Positions 53,402 through 62,276 of a stretch of DNA of 64,000 nt are shown one piece after another (position 1 is the first letter of the stretch; every line of letters starts with the position of its first letter). Source of the stretch: Tunturiibacter gelidiferens (GTDB taxonomy: Bacteria > Acidobacteriota > Terriglobia > Terriglobales > Acidobacteriaceae); the NCBI RefSeq assembly GCF_013410115.1, contig NZ_JACCCV010000001.1, forward strand, positions 2,418,001 to 2,482,000. Reading direction: 5' to 3'. The notes under the pieces were generated by a model. That model was not told where the DNA came from. It was given only the letters and a program-made list of their open reading frames with translations, and did not search any database. The translations under genes were made by a program, and so were the position numbers.

Positions 53402-53776
53402 ATGAAACGCTTCTGTCTTACGTTAAGTCTTCGTCCTGACCCGGAACTCATTGCCGAATACATTGAGCATCACAGAATTGGCCGCCCGGAAATTCACAAG
53501 AGTATCCGCGATGCGGGTGTTCTAGATATGGAGATATTTCATTCGGAAGGAAGCCTCTTCATGATCATGGATACGACAAACGACTTCACGTTCGAGCGTA
53601 AGGCAGAGATGGACCGCCTTAATCCGGCAGTGCAGGCATGGGAGAGCTTGATGTCGAGCTACCAGAATGTCTCCTCCGGGTCAGACCCCACCACGCGTTG
53701 GAGGCAGATGGAGAGAATCTTCAAGCTGGCACACACAACCAACCAACCCTCGCCTGTAGATCGCAGGGAATTTTAA
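53402..53776 (+). CDS. rhaM: L-rhamnose mutarotase
   Basis: A 124-residue cytoplasmic protein of the RhaM (DUF718) family, which interconverts the alpha and beta anomers of L-rhamnose. The ferredoxin-like fold shows the typical sequence: MKRFCLTLSLRPDPELIAEYIEHH, then IRDAGVLDMEIFH and SLFMIMDTTNDF. The C-terminal MERIFKL corresponds to the usual end near residue 105, after which a short extension continues. GAGGAG precedes the ATG. Homologous mutarotases acting on L-fucose exist, and the adjacent fucosidase makes that a fair alternative. Direction is opposite to its neighbours. Confidence 0.88.
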   Translation: MKRFCLTLSLRPDPELIAEYIEHHRIGRPEIHKSIRDAGVLDMEIFHSEGSLFMIMDTTNDFTFERKAEMDRLNPAVQAWESLMSSYQNVSSGSDPTTRWRQMERIFKLAHTTNQPSPVDRREF

Positions 53777-53828
53777 ACAGGTGGTATCCCGAGCAAGCTA
53801 TCAACCAACTCGGTCAAAAGGCGTGTAC

Positions 53829-55775
53829 CTAGTGAGCCTCCAACTCAAGCACTTGCACACTGTATGGTGGGATGGTGTGGGAGAAATTCGGCCCCTCGAT
53901 TCGCGTGGACGTCTTCACCGGCACGATCTGCTTCGGAGCGCTGATCGAATTGGTCTCTGCGTTCGTCTTGCCGCTGAGCGAGATGAGCATGGCTTCTGGC
54001 ATGACCTTGTTCATACCGGAGAAGTTGATGTCCAACGCTTGTGGAAGGGATGAAGCGTTGACCATTTTGAGGTAGATTTTTCCAGTACGCGAATCACGGG
54101 TGACCGAATAGAAGAAAAGTTTGCCCTCGCCGGTAATGGAAGAGGTGGGAACTTCGTCGCCCAGATACTCTCCGAACATGCACTGCGCGTAATAGCTCGG
54201 CGCGCCGTAGCTCTTCAGCGCGTCATAACCGATCAGATCTGACTCCCACTGCATGCCCCCTGGATTCACATTCACGAACAACGGCGCGTAGGAAGCCATC
54301 ACAATCAAGTCGCTGTTCCTCTCCATGCCGGTCATCCACGCCGCGTCTCCCAAGGCGGCGCCCATGTTTGTCGTGGGTGAGCCCTCCCGAGTCGCCCATT
54401 CGCCGACGAAGATCTTGGGTCCGTTGCGGTCAGTCTGGTCATAGTGCTTCACATCGTCAAAGAACTCGTCCGCGCGCCTATAGTAGTGGTCGTCGACAAC
54501 ATCAGGCCTCGTTCGTTTGAGTGGAGTTGTCGCGATTAGTTGAAGCTGTGGATATTTTGTTTTGATGGCTTTGTAAAACTGCGCATAGCGACCCTCATAG
54601 CTGTCGGAGTGATCGAACTGGTCTTCGTTGCCGATCTCGACATAGTTCACGTGAAACGGTATTGGATGACCGAGCTTCGCGCGCAGCGCACCCCATTGAG
54701 TCGAGGTATCACCGATCGCAAACTCGATCTCGTCGAGCGCATCTTGCACGTGCGGTACTAGCGCTGGTCCTGCCTGAATATGGTCCCCCTTGAGTGAGTA
54801 GCCGGCATAGACCGCGAGCACAGTCTGAATCTTTAGGTCCTCAGTCCACTCCAGAAACTCTAGCAAGCCCATGCCGTCTGACGACTGGTAGTTCCACGGA
54901 CTGCGATGGGTAGGTCGATCAACCAGCGGACCAATCGTGTTCTTCCAATCGAACCTTTCATCAATCTGATCTCCCTCAAGATAGTTGCCGCCGGGAAGTC
55001 TGAGGAAGGTCGGATGCATGGCTGCCATCTTCTCCATCAGATCAGACCGATTGCCGTTCTCCCGATTGTTGAAGGTTGGTGGCATCAGCGAGATCAGGTC
55101 CAGCCAGATCCTGCCCGTATGGCCAGCAGTCAGCAGCAGATGATTTTCAGACGACGTCTCCAAGTCACCCGTCTTGAGCGTGAATTCATATCGCTTCCAC
55201 TCTCTCGTCAATGCTGGAGTGTCCGTCGACGCGGCTGCCTTTCCCGTGTTGTCGTTGATCAACGCTAAATTCAGAGTCCCCACAAACGTCGAGTCAGCCT
55301 TGGCATACAACGAACCCTTATATGTGGTGTTCGGTCGGAGCGCCATACCCCAATAACCTTCATTCCGCACACCCGCTCTGTTCGCGGCGTCGGCCTGCGT
55401 GATCGTCAACGCCAGACTATGAGAGAGCGCTGCGCTCGGACCCTCTGCCGGGTCGATCTCCATCGAAGCTCTCGAACTTCCATAGTGTTCGATATTCCAG
55501 TGTGCGATCCCTCCGAATCCATGGTCCTGAAATGTCCGGTTTCTCACAAGTTCTGCATACAGGCCGCCGTCGTAGGAGAAGTTGATCTCCTCGGTCATCA
55601 ACCCGTATAGTGTTTGGCTTACGGCATGAACAGGTTTGTCCAAGGCAATCTTCAAGGATGCGGGTGTTGTTTGTGCCGCGCCGGTCGAGATGAATGACGT
55701 GGCAACGATGAGAGCCGCGGCCTTCAATCCTAAGAGGCGCGCGAGAACTGTTTTTTCTAAATGGATTGACTTCAC
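53829..55775 (-). CDS. Alpha-L-arabinofuranosidase, glycoside hydrolase family 51
   Basis: An exported 648-residue enzyme from a GTG at 55775, which gives a proper signal (KSIHLEKTVLARLLGLKAAALI, cleavage near GAAQ). An ATG at 55901 would add 42 basic residues ahead. A carbohydrate-binding-like sandwich (about 60-210) precedes the barrel. The acid/base Glu is in YVEIGNEDQF and the nucleophile in KIFVGEWATREG. MHPTFLRLPGGNYLEG is typical of GH51. It should remove arabinofuranose from arabinan or arabinoxylan, feeding the araBDA pathway encoded at 57792-63731. A CGTTAACT motif lies about 200 nt upstream. Confidence 0.93.
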   Translation of the reverse strand: MKSIHLEKTVLARLLGLKAAALIVATSFISTGAAQTTPASLKIALDKPVHAVSQTLYGLMTEEINFSYDGGLYAELVRNRTFQDHGFGGIAHWNIEHYGSSRASMEIDPAEGPSAALSHSLALTITQADAANRAGVRNEGYWGMALRPNTTYKGSLYAKADSTFVGTLNLALINDNTGKAAASTDTPALTREWKRYEFTLKTGDLETSSENHLLLTAGHTGRIWLDLISLMPPTFNNRENGNRSDLMEKMAAMHPTFLRLPGGNYLEGDQIDERFDWKNTIGPLVDRPTHRSPWNYQSSDGMGLLEFLEWTEDLKIQTVLAVYAGYSLKGDHIQAGPALVPHVQDALDEIEFAIGDTSTQWGALRAKLGHPIPFHVNYVEIGNEDQFDHSDSYEGRYAQFYKAIKTKYPQLQLIATTPLKRTRPDVVDDHYYRRADEFFDDVKHYDQTDRNGPKIFVGEWATREGSPTTNMGAALGDAAWMTGMERNSDLIVMASYAPLFVNVNPGGMQWESDLIGYDALKSYGAPSYYAQCMFGEYLGDEVPTSSITGEGKLFFYSVTRDSRTGKIYLKMVNASSLPQALDINFSGMNKVMPEAMLISLSGKTNAETNSISAPKQIVPVKTSTRIEGPNFSHTIPPYSVQVLELEAH

Positions 55776-56111
55776 TGGCACTCCGACTTTCCTCTGTTCC
55801 TGCAAAGTTATAAAAGTTTGGTACCTGACAACCCGCCTCTCACGCTTCCGTATCAGGTTTATGCGGGCGCGGTTGCTATGGCGTGTACGAGGCCCGATCA
55901 ACTGAGCAGGGCGATTTCAGCGCAACAAACACGTTTCAGCTGCACTCTCCCGCATGATTTGGGAGCCTAACTGTAGCGTTAACTGGAAACAACAGAACGG
56001 TAGCCAATGTTTGTCCTAATTGTCAAATCGACCGGCGGCAGAAGCGAGGGACTGAGACCGATGGCAGAAAAGAAAATCACAAAATTTCGCGTGTTCTGCA
56101 AAACCACACCA
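55776..56111. other. Spacer between the GH51 gene and uxaE
   Basis: 336 nt. It contains the leader of the arabinofuranosidase gene, a TTGACA at 56034-56029 on the minus strand without a good -10, and the TAGCGTTAACT motif at 55974-55984. No further gene is visible. Confidence 0.5.
55974..55984. promoter_or_regulatory. TAGCGTTAACT motif, candidate operator of the GH51 gene
   Basis: Shares CGTTAACT and flanking TA with the sites at 53290-53300 and 17237-17247. It is about 200 nt before the arabinofuranosidase start and downstream of a TTGACA on the same strand. The regulator is unknown; a LacI-family protein is the likely candidate. Confidence 0.4.
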
Positions 56112-57374
56112 CTAGACTCCCAGAAACACGGGCTTGATATGCCGAATAAAGAGGTTTTCTGTCACGTTCTTTGCGATAACTTCTTCGTTGGCTTCGAGTG
56201 CCATTAGATACCTGTTACCCATCTTTGCCGCGACTTTGAAGCCCACATGCAATAGCTGCCTGAAGCTCTCGTTGTACGAGCTATTCCCTGGGTCGTGCCG
56301 CAGCGTCGAGGTAAACTGCTCGCTCGTCCACTCATTAACCTTGTCCGGCATTGGCAGCTTCGTCGGGTGGATATCGATAACAGCGGCGTAAGGCGCACAA
56401 AGCTCCTCGCGGTGCGCGTAGGCCCCCCCGTATATCTCTTTCGCGATCTCGAGCCCAGGGCCACCCGACTCAGCGAGGCCGATCACCTCTTCCAACCAAG
56501 TTGTTCCGGCGGTCTTCAAGTGAACTCCTGCATCGAATTTCTTGATTCCTGCGTGAATTGCTTTGTAGATCGAAAACTTGTCTGATCCGGAGTGAACGCT
56601 TAACTTCAGATTATCCGGTAGATCGTAGGTTTTGATCGCAAACGCGATCGTCGCCAAATCCTCCTCGAACTCTTTTGAAAACTGCATCACATCGCCAGCG
56701 TAATCAACGCCTTTATTGAAGCGGCCGGTGAACTTCGGCGCCACCGTCTGGATCGGGATATTCTGGTCAGCGATGGCCGCGAGAATAATCAATAGCTCCA
56801 ATGGTGTCTGAGGAGAGTCCGTCTCGTCCATCGAGATCTCAGGCACGAAGTTTCCTTCGCCCTTCTTCTCCACGAGCAGACGGTAAATCTCCCCTGCATG
56901 TTGGATGGCCGCCAGAAATTTGTTGGCCACGCCCTCAACAAACCCTTTATCCGTCTGGAACGGTTCAGCGATATTCGTGATCGTTACTGCTCCCACAAGC
57001 TCTTGATGCCGCCTAACAAACGCGGCTACATCCGCTGGCCTGGCGGCTTCTCCAATCAAGTCCGCGACGTCCAGAGTAAAAAAGTCGCAAGGCTGAATGC
57101 ATCTCTCAACCGTCTTCTCGTTGATATGGTCCGCGTCGAGGAAGTATGGCTTGACCCATCCCAACTCCTTTACGGCAGCGTCGGCCGCAGCCCGCGTCTG
57201 GAGTGGCTCTGACCCAATAATCAGGTGCTCTCGATTCGACTTATTCCACACCGGCACCACATCGATTCCGGCCTCTCCCGCATTGACGCATGCTTTCAGC
57301 TGCGCTTTTGCCTGGTGAGCAAATCTGTCACCGACTCCGATCGAAAACTTTGGAAGCCTCAACTGCTTGTTCAT
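56112..57374 (-). CDS. uxaE: Tagaturonate epimerase
   Basis: A 420-residue cytoplasmic enzyme of the UxaE family, converting D-tagaturonate to D-fructuronate (C4 epimerisation) in galacturonate breakdown. The start at 57374 is chosen for AGGAGAGGG just upstream and the family N terminus LPKFSIGVGDRFAHQ; an ATG 8 codons earlier is weaker. Other family segments: ISMDETDSPQTPLELLIILA, APKFTGRFNKGVDY, LSVHSGSDKFSIY and LHVGFKVAAKMG, with His and Asp/Glu residues that bind the metal. It is divergent from araB across a 417-nt spacer with a strong rightward promoter. Its presence suggests that galacturonate from pectin is used alongside arabinose. Confidence 0.92.
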   Translation of the reverse strand: MNKQLRLPKFSIGVGDRFAHQAKAQLKACVNAGEAGIDVVPVWNKSNREHLIIGSEPLQTRAAADAAVKELGWVKPYFLDADHINEKTVERCIQPCDFFTLDVADLIGEAARPADVAAFVRRHQELVGAVTITNIAEPFQTDKGFVEGVANKFLAAIQHAGEIYRLLVEKKGEGNFVPEISMDETDSPQTPLELLIILAAIADQNIPIQTVAPKFTGRFNKGVDYAGDVMQFSKEFEEDLATIAFAIKTYDLPDNLKLSVHSGSDKFSIYKAIHAGIKKFDAGVHLKTAGTTWLEEVIGLAESGGPGLEIAKEIYGGAYAHREELCAPYAAVIDIHPTKLPMPDKVNEWTSEQFTSTLRHDPGNSSYNESFRQLLHVGFKVAAKMGNRYLMALEANEEVIAKNVTENLFIRHIKPVFLGV

Positions 57375-57791
57375 CGCAACATCCCTCTCCTGTTCCACAA
57401 AGCGGTTAGTCCAATAGATCGATTACGTCGTTTCTACCTGCAACGCGGTCATGGCGCCAAGGCTAGATTGCAAAAGCTCGATACGAGCCGTGGAGCGACT
57501 GAAGCAGACACCCCTAGCCAAAGCCGCCGAGAAACTCGAACCTACCCTTGACAGCCCTGTATGTATACCCTACGATTCGTCCCAGTGAAAAGCTTTTCAT
57601 GCTTCCGCATAAAACGGTAACTTACAGGAGTCGATTTGTAAAATTTACGGTTGCTAAACAACATGTCTTCACCTTGTAAAAAACTCGCCTGTTGAACTCG
57701 GTCAGTCTCTGTGCCAACCACCCTCTTGAACTCGCAAAGTCGCTTTTGCCGAGCAACCTGGATTATGCATGAGCCATGGAGCAAACCATTG
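57375..57791. promoter_or_regulatory. Divergent uxaE/araB control region
   Basis: 417 nt. Rightwards there is a good promoter, TTGACA (57548-57553), 17-nt spacer, TACGAT (57571-57576), with a perfect palindrome right over the expected start site (57586-57599). The araB start at 57792 then leaves a leader of about 200 nt in which I see no riboswitch or attenuator. No clear leftward promoter for uxaE was found. Confidence 0.7.
57586..57599. promoter_or_regulatory. Perfect 14-bp palindrome TGAAAAGCTTTTCA at the araB promoter
   Basis: Begins 9 nt after the -10 element TACGAT, so a bound repressor would cover the transcription start. A related site (AGGAAAGCTTTTCC) occupies the same place at the araA promoter (62193-62206). 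The probable ligand is a LacI-family repressor, encoded either at 49842 or at 63835. Confidence 0.75.
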
Positions 57792-59405
57792 ATGCGGATA
57801 GTTGCAGGAGTAGATTTTGGAACGCTGAGTACCCGCGTAACCCTGCTTGATAGCAAGACTGGCCGGATAGGTACTGCATCTGCCCCATATCCTTTACATC
57901 GCAAGCGTGAGGATCCCGATTTCGCCACTCAGTCCCACGACGATCAGATGAACGCCCTGGTTCAAGCAATGCACAAGGTGCTTTCGGAGACCGGAATTGA
58001 GGGCAATACGGTCGAGGCGCTCGCTCTGGACACAACAGGCTCAAGCGTCATTCCAGTAGATACCGAGATGAAGCCACTAGACGACTATTATCTATGGTGC
58101 GATCATCGTGCTGTCAAAGAAGCGCAACAGATCACTAAACTGGCGCATGCACGCGGGCTTGAAGCGATTCAGTGGTGCGGTGGCGTGTACTCGCACGAGT
58201 GGGGCTTTGCTAAGTTACTCCACTGGCTGCGGAATAATCCTGAGAAGCGAGCGCTCTTTGCATCCGCCTTCGAGCATTGCGACATGGTTGCCGCCACTCT
58301 GTGCGGAATCACAAGTCCGCAGCAAGCAAAGCGCAGTGTATGCGCGCTTGGGCACAAATGGCTCTGGAACCCGAAGTGGGGCGGTTTTCCGCCGCAGGAG
58401 TTTTTCACTGAAATCGACCCCCTGTTTGCAGGAATCCGCGAAAAGCTAGCAGGTGAGGTGCTCACCTCCGATCACTTGGCCGGGACCTTGTCTCCAACGT
58501 GGGCTGAGCGCCTCGGTTTGAGCGCAGGCATTCCGATTCCAGTCGGAGCATTTGACGCGCATTGGGACGCGATCGGTGCAGGATGCCGCGAGGGAGACGT
58601 GGTCAACGTCGTTGGCACCTCCACTTGCATAATTGCAATGCAGAGCCGCACCCAGATCATCCCCGGTGTATGTGGTGTCGTACCTGGCAGCGTTCATCCA
58701 GCGTACACAGGGGTGGAGGCGGGCCTGTCCGCAGTGGGGGACATCTTCGAAGCGATCGCACGTAGGGCCTGCACCGACGTGCAAACTCTGTCCGAAGGAC
58801 TTGAAGAGTACCGCGCCGGCCAGACCGGATTGATGCGGCTGTCCTGGGACAATGGCGATCGCACAGTGCTCGTCAAATCAGAACTTGGAGGCATCACGAT
58901 CGGGTGGAATCTTCTCCACACCGCGCAAGACGAGCTATTTGCCGCCATTGAAGGCACCGCCTTCCATACGCGCATCATTCTCGATCGCTTCGCCGAGAAC
59001 GGTGTTCCAATCAAACGAATCATCAATGCCGGGGGCATCCCGCAAAACAACGCCACTCTCAATCAGGTCTACGCGGACGTGCTCAACAAGGAGGTGCTGG
59101 TTCCCGACGGCATCCCAACCAGTATCGGGTCGGGCATCTTCGCCCAACTCGCCGCGGGGATCTTTCCAAGCATCGAGGACGCACAGAATCATATGTGCCT
59201 GAAGCACAAATCGTTTCTTCCCAATCCCGGCAACGTTGCGCTCTATGAGCAGCTTTATCGTCTCTACCGCGGCGTCTACTTCGCGTTCGGCGATGATTCT
59301 ACATCCCCCTTTAGGCTTGCCGAGGTACTTCCCAAGCTCCGCGAGTACGCATCCAGGACCCACTTAGAAAACTTCAAACTTCCGTCAGCTATCGAGAAAC
59401 CATGA
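57792..59405 (+). CDS. araB: Ribulokinase
   Basis: A 537-residue FGGY-family kinase that phosphorylates L-ribulose to L-ribulose 5-phosphate. The ATG at 57792 (MRIVAGVDFGTLSTR) matches the family N terminus, with GGAG upstream; longer in-frame starts exist but carry no family sequence. The ATP-binding start GVDFGTLSTRV, substrate region DDYYLWCDHRAVKEA, CGGVYSHEWG, the catalytic Asp in VGAFDAHWDAIGAG, and IINAGGIPQNN near the end are all present. Its stop overlaps the ATG of the symporter gene (ATGA), so translation is coupled. Confidence 0.95.
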   Translation: MRIVAGVDFGTLSTRVTLLDSKTGRIGTASAPYPLHRKREDPDFATQSHDDQMNALVQAMHKVLSETGIEGNTVEALALDTTGSSVIPVDTEMKPLDDYYLWCDHRAVKEAQQITKLAHARGLEAIQWCGGVYSHEWGFAKLLHWLRNNPEKRALFASAFEHCDMVAATLCGITSPQQAKRSVCALGHKWLWNPKWGGFPPQEFFTEIDPLFAGIREKLAGEVLTSDHLAGTLSPTWAERLGLSAGIPIPVGAFDAHWDAIGAGCREGDVVNVVGTSTCIIAMQSRTQIIPGVCGVVPGSVHPAYTGVEAGLSAVGDIFEAIARRACTDVQTLSEGLEEYRAGQTGLMRLSWDNGDRTVLVKSELGGITIGWNLLHTAQDELFAAIEGTAFHTRIILDRFAENGVPIKRIINAGGIPQNNATLNQVYADVLNKEVLVPDGIPTSIGSGIFAQLAAGIFPSIEDAQNHMCLKHKSFLPNPGNVALYEQLYRLYRGVYFAFGDDSTSPFRLAEVLPKLREYASRTHLENFKLPSAIEKP

Positions 59406-61129
59406 CCGCCTTGGCCATCCTGCTCACTACGCAACTCACCCATCTCGCACCGATCGACATTTTGATACTTGTCCTTTATTTTGTCGTCGTACTCTTCATC
59501 GGCTTTTATGTGAAGGGGTCTACCAGGACAAGCGAAGAGTTTTTCCTGGCCGGCCGCGAGATGACTGCCTGGATCGCCGGACTCAGCTTCGTCTCGGCAA
59601 ATCTCGGCTCGCTGGAGTTGATGGGATGGGCCGGCGCTGCCTACCAGTACGGAATGCTCGCAACTCACTGGTACTGGATTGGGGCCATTCCTGCGATGTT
59701 GTTTCTCGGCATCGTCATGATGCCCTTCTACTACATCTCTAAAACGCACTCAGTGCCCGGCTACCTGCAGCTTCGCTTCGGTGAGGGCGCGCGTGGAGTC
59801 AGTGCCGTCAGCTTTGCCTTCATGACCATTCTCATGTCGGGGGTCAATATGTACTCTATGGCACTGGTCATGAAAGTCGTGCTCGGATGGAATATTAGTT
59901 TCTCCATCTGGATCGGCGCAGTCACAGTCGCCATCTACGTCATGCTTGGTGGGCTGCGGTCGGCCATTATCAACGAGGTGTTGCAATTCGTTCTCATCTG
60001 GGCAGGAGCCGCGCTGATTCCGATTCTCGGCCTGTGGGAGGCGGGCGGATGGACAAAGCTCAAAGCACAGATTGCTGTAAACGTCGGGTCGAACGATTAC
60101 ACGCACCTCTGGACCACTCTGGGATCCTTCAAAGACAATCCCATGGGCGTGCACTGGACAGGCATCGTCTTTGGGCTCGGCTTCGTTATCAGCTTCGGCT
60201 ATTGGACGACCGATTTTCTCGTAGTACAGCGCGTTCTGAGCGCCAACAATCTTCGCGCCGCAAAGATGGCGCCGGTGATTGGCGCTGCATTTAAAATGGC
60301 AGTCCCATTCATCGTCATCGTTCCCGGTCTTCTAGCGCTCGCAGTTCTGCGCGACCCTCATACCCATCAGATCATTCGGCTTGTCGGGGAAAATCAAGTC
60401 GATGCAGCCCATCCTTACAGCTACAACGAAGTTCTTCCTCTCATGCTGATTCGCTATTGCGGTCCTGGCCTTCTCGGCTTGGGCATCACAGCGCTCATCG
60501 CCGGGTTCATGAGCGGCATGGCAGGCAACGTCAGCGCGTTCTCCACAGTCTGGACCTACGACCTCTACGGTGCCTTCTTTAATAAGAAAGCAAGCGATAA
60601 GCACTACGTCTCCATGGGCCGATGGTCAACCGTCGTTGGTATGATTGCATCGATCGGCACGGCCTATCTAGTGATGCATGCAGCTTCCATCATGGATTAT
60701 GTCCAGGCGCTCTTTAGTTTCTTCATTGCACCGCTCTTTGGCACAGTTATTTTGGGGATGCTCTGGAAACGTGCCACAAGATCTGGCGGATTTTGGGGAC
60801 TGCTTGCCGGAACCGTCTCCTCGATAGCAATGTGGCTTTACACCACATACGGCGGGCAGCAAGCTCTGGCACACATCGCATTGTCCCTGGACGCAAAACC
60901 AATGGCAGAGAATCTCTACCGCGCCTTCTGGAGTTGGCTCATCTGCGTCGTTGTCACGGTCTCGGTGAGCCTTGTTACGCGTCCTGTGCCGGAAGCTCAG
61001 CTCGCAGGCTTGGTCTACGGCGCTACGACGATCCCTGACGACGGAGCAAGATCCCTCTGGCAGAAACCGATCTTCTGGGCAGCGATCGTCATCACGATCT
61101 TCTTCCTTTTAAACATTATTTTCTTCTAA
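59402..61129 (+). CDS. Sodium/solute symporter (SSS family), probable arabinose transporter
   Basis: A 575-residue inner-membrane protein with about 14 predicted helices, beginning with IDILILVLYFVVVLFIGFYV. SSS features include EEFFLAGREMTAWIAG, SLELMGWAGAAYQYG, YWTTDFLVVQRVLSA and the sodium-site region GFMSGMAGNVSAFSTVW. It overlaps araB by 4 nt and is followed by a small membrane protein and araD, so L-arabinose (or ribulose) is the best guess for the substrate. Related SSS transporters carry galactose, glucose and other sugars, so specificity is inferred from context. Confidence 0.9.
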   Translation: MTALAILLTTQLTHLAPIDILILVLYFVVVLFIGFYVKGSTRTSEEFFLAGREMTAWIAGLSFVSANLGSLELMGWAGAAYQYGMLATHWYWIGAIPAMLFLGIVMMPFYYISKTHSVPGYLQLRFGEGARGVSAVSFAFMTILMSGVNMYSMALVMKVVLGWNISFSIWIGAVTVAIYVMLGGLRSAIINEVLQFVLIWAGAALIPILGLWEAGGWTKLKAQIAVNVGSNDYTHLWTTLGSFKDNPMGVHWTGIVFGLGFVISFGYWTTDFLVVQRVLSANNLRAAKMAPVIGAAFKMAVPFIVIVPGLLALAVLRDPHTHQIIRLVGENQVDAAHPYSYNEVLPLMLIRYCGPGLLGLGITALIAGFMSGMAGNVSAFSTVWTYDLYGAFFNKKASDKHYVSMGRWSTVVGMIASIGTAYLVMHAASIMDYVQALFSFFIAPLFGTVILGMLWKRATRSGGFWGLLAGTVSSIAMWLYTTYGGQQALAHIALSLDAKPMAENLYRAFWSWLICVVVTVSVSLVTRPVPEAQLAGLVYGATTIPDDGARSLWQKPIFWAAIVITIFFLLNIIFF

Positions 61130-61160
61130 AGTTCGGGCACACAGTATCGGAGATTTTCAT

Positions 61161-61388
61161 ATGGCGGAAGGTACAGGACGTGGCGAATCACTCTCGATTT
61201 GGTTCTTCGTTGGAGGCCTCACTCTGCTCTACGGCATCATTCTTTTGCCGTATGGCGCGTATGAGTGGTTTAGTGGACATGAGAGTTCCACCGTACTCAG
61301 CAACCTTCATCCCACTTTCTGGTGGGGTCTGCTGCTGACACTCTTTGGCGGGTTTTACACCATCCGCTTTCGCCCGGGAAAGGGATGA
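61161..61388 (+). CDS. Small two-helix membrane protein
   Basis: 75 residues with two clear membrane segments (about 12-32, LSIWFFVGGLTLLYGIILLPYG, and 50-66, WWGLLLTLFGGFYTI). Both termini are probably cytoplasmic. I do not recognise a named family. It lies 31 nt after the symporter gene and 28 nt before araD, in the same transcript. Some SSS transporters have a small membrane subunit encoded next door, so an accessory subunit is a reasonable guess. The real start may be any of the first codons; the ATG used follows GGAG by about 10 nt. Confidence 0.75.
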   Translation: MAEGTGRGESLSIWFFVGGLTLLYGIILLPYGAYEWFSGHESSTVLSNLHPTFWWGLLLTLFGGFYTIRFRPGKG

Positions 61389-61416
61389 AGCTCGAAGCGA
61401 CAACTGGAGACAGGAC

Positions 61417-62145
61417 ATGCGACTTACACAACTACGCGAGGAAGTCCTCGAAGCAAACCTGGAACTGGTCCGTGGAGGACTCGTGCTCTACACCTTCGGC
61501 AACGCTTCGGGCGTCGATCGCGAGCAAGGCCTCGTCGTCATCAAACCCTCCGGTGTTGACTACGACGAACTCAAGCCCGAACACATGGTGGTAACCGATC
61601 TGGAGGGAAACATCATCGAAGGGAATTTGCGGCCTTCGTCCGATCTCGATACCCATACCCTGTTGTATCGGGAGTTTGGAGAGATCGGAGCCGTCGTTCA
61701 CACACACTCTGAGTTTGCTACCAGCTTTGCGCAAGCTGGACTGCCCATTACGGCATTCGGCACAACCCACGCGGACTACTTCCACGGGCCGGTTCCTGTG
61801 ACGGCACCACTCTCCGACGAAGCGATCGAAGGGCAATATGTTCGCGAGACAGGTGTGGCGATCGTGGCCAGATTTCGCGGAGAGGAAGACCGCGCCGCTA
61901 TCGATCCTCTTGCAGTCCCTGCATGCCTCGTCCACGGACACGCCCCCTTTGTATGGGGAAGAACGCCACACGAAGCCGCCCATAACGCTGTAGTGCTCGA
62001 AGCGGTTGCGCGCATGGCATACCGCACTCTCTTACTCGAGGCGAACATGCAGCAGGTGTCACAGACCCTACTGGATCGACATTACTTTCGAAAGCACGGT
62101 GCCAAAGCCACCTACGGACAATCAAGGAAGGAGCAGGACCTTTGA
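61417..62145 (+). CDS. araD: L-ribulose-5-phosphate 4-epimerase
   Basis: A 242-residue class II aldolase-fold enzyme converting L-ribulose 5-phosphate to D-xylulose 5-phosphate. The ATG at 61417 is preceded by GGAGACAGGAC and starts MRLTQLREEVLEANL as in the family; an upstream in-frame ATG lies inside the previous gene. Visible motifs: TFGNASGVDRE (phosphate binding), IKPSGVDYDEL, zinc ligands in VVHTHSEFA and the third His in LVHGHAPFVWG. It is the last gene of the araB-symporter-small protein-araD run. araA follows after 131 nt with its own promoter. Confidence 0.95.
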   Translation: MRLTQLREEVLEANLELVRGGLVLYTFGNASGVDREQGLVVIKPSGVDYDELKPEHMVVTDLEGNIIEGNLRPSSDLDTHTLLYREFGEIGAVVHTHSEFATSFAQAGLPITAFGTTHADYFHGPVPVTAPLSDEAIEGQYVRETGVAIVARFRGEEDRAAIDPLAVPACLVHGHAPFVWGRTPHEAAHNAVVLEAVARMAYRTLLLEANMQQVSQTLLDRHYFRKHGAKATYGQSRKEQDL

Positions 62146-62159
62146 GCGGGCCAATTGAG

Positions 62160-62187
62160 TTGACGCATCTCCTTTAATGCTTATAAC
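62160..62187 (+). promoter_or_regulatory. Sigma-70-type promoter of araA
   Basis: TTGACG at 62160-62165 and TATAAC at 62182-62187 with a 16-nt spacer, close to consensus, located just after araD. The operator-like site at 62193-62206 starts five bases later, covering the expected start of transcription. The araA GTG codon is about 80 nt downstream. Confidence 0.75.
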
Positions 62188-62192
62188 TTGTC

Positions 62193-62206
62193 AGGAAAGC
62201 TTTTCC
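62193..62206. promoter_or_regulatory. Operator-like site AGGAAAGCTTTTCC at the araA promoter
   Basis: 11 of 14 positions match the perfect palindrome at the araB promoter, and its position relative to the -10 element is nearly the same (5 versus 9 nt downstream). This repeated layout is good evidence for one repressor controlling both units. Confidence 0.7.
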
Positions 62207-62276
62207 GAAGAAATTTTGGTTTTTCTTCACTCAGCAAAATTGAACGTCTCGAGCCGCAAGCCTTAGAGGGGGAGCT

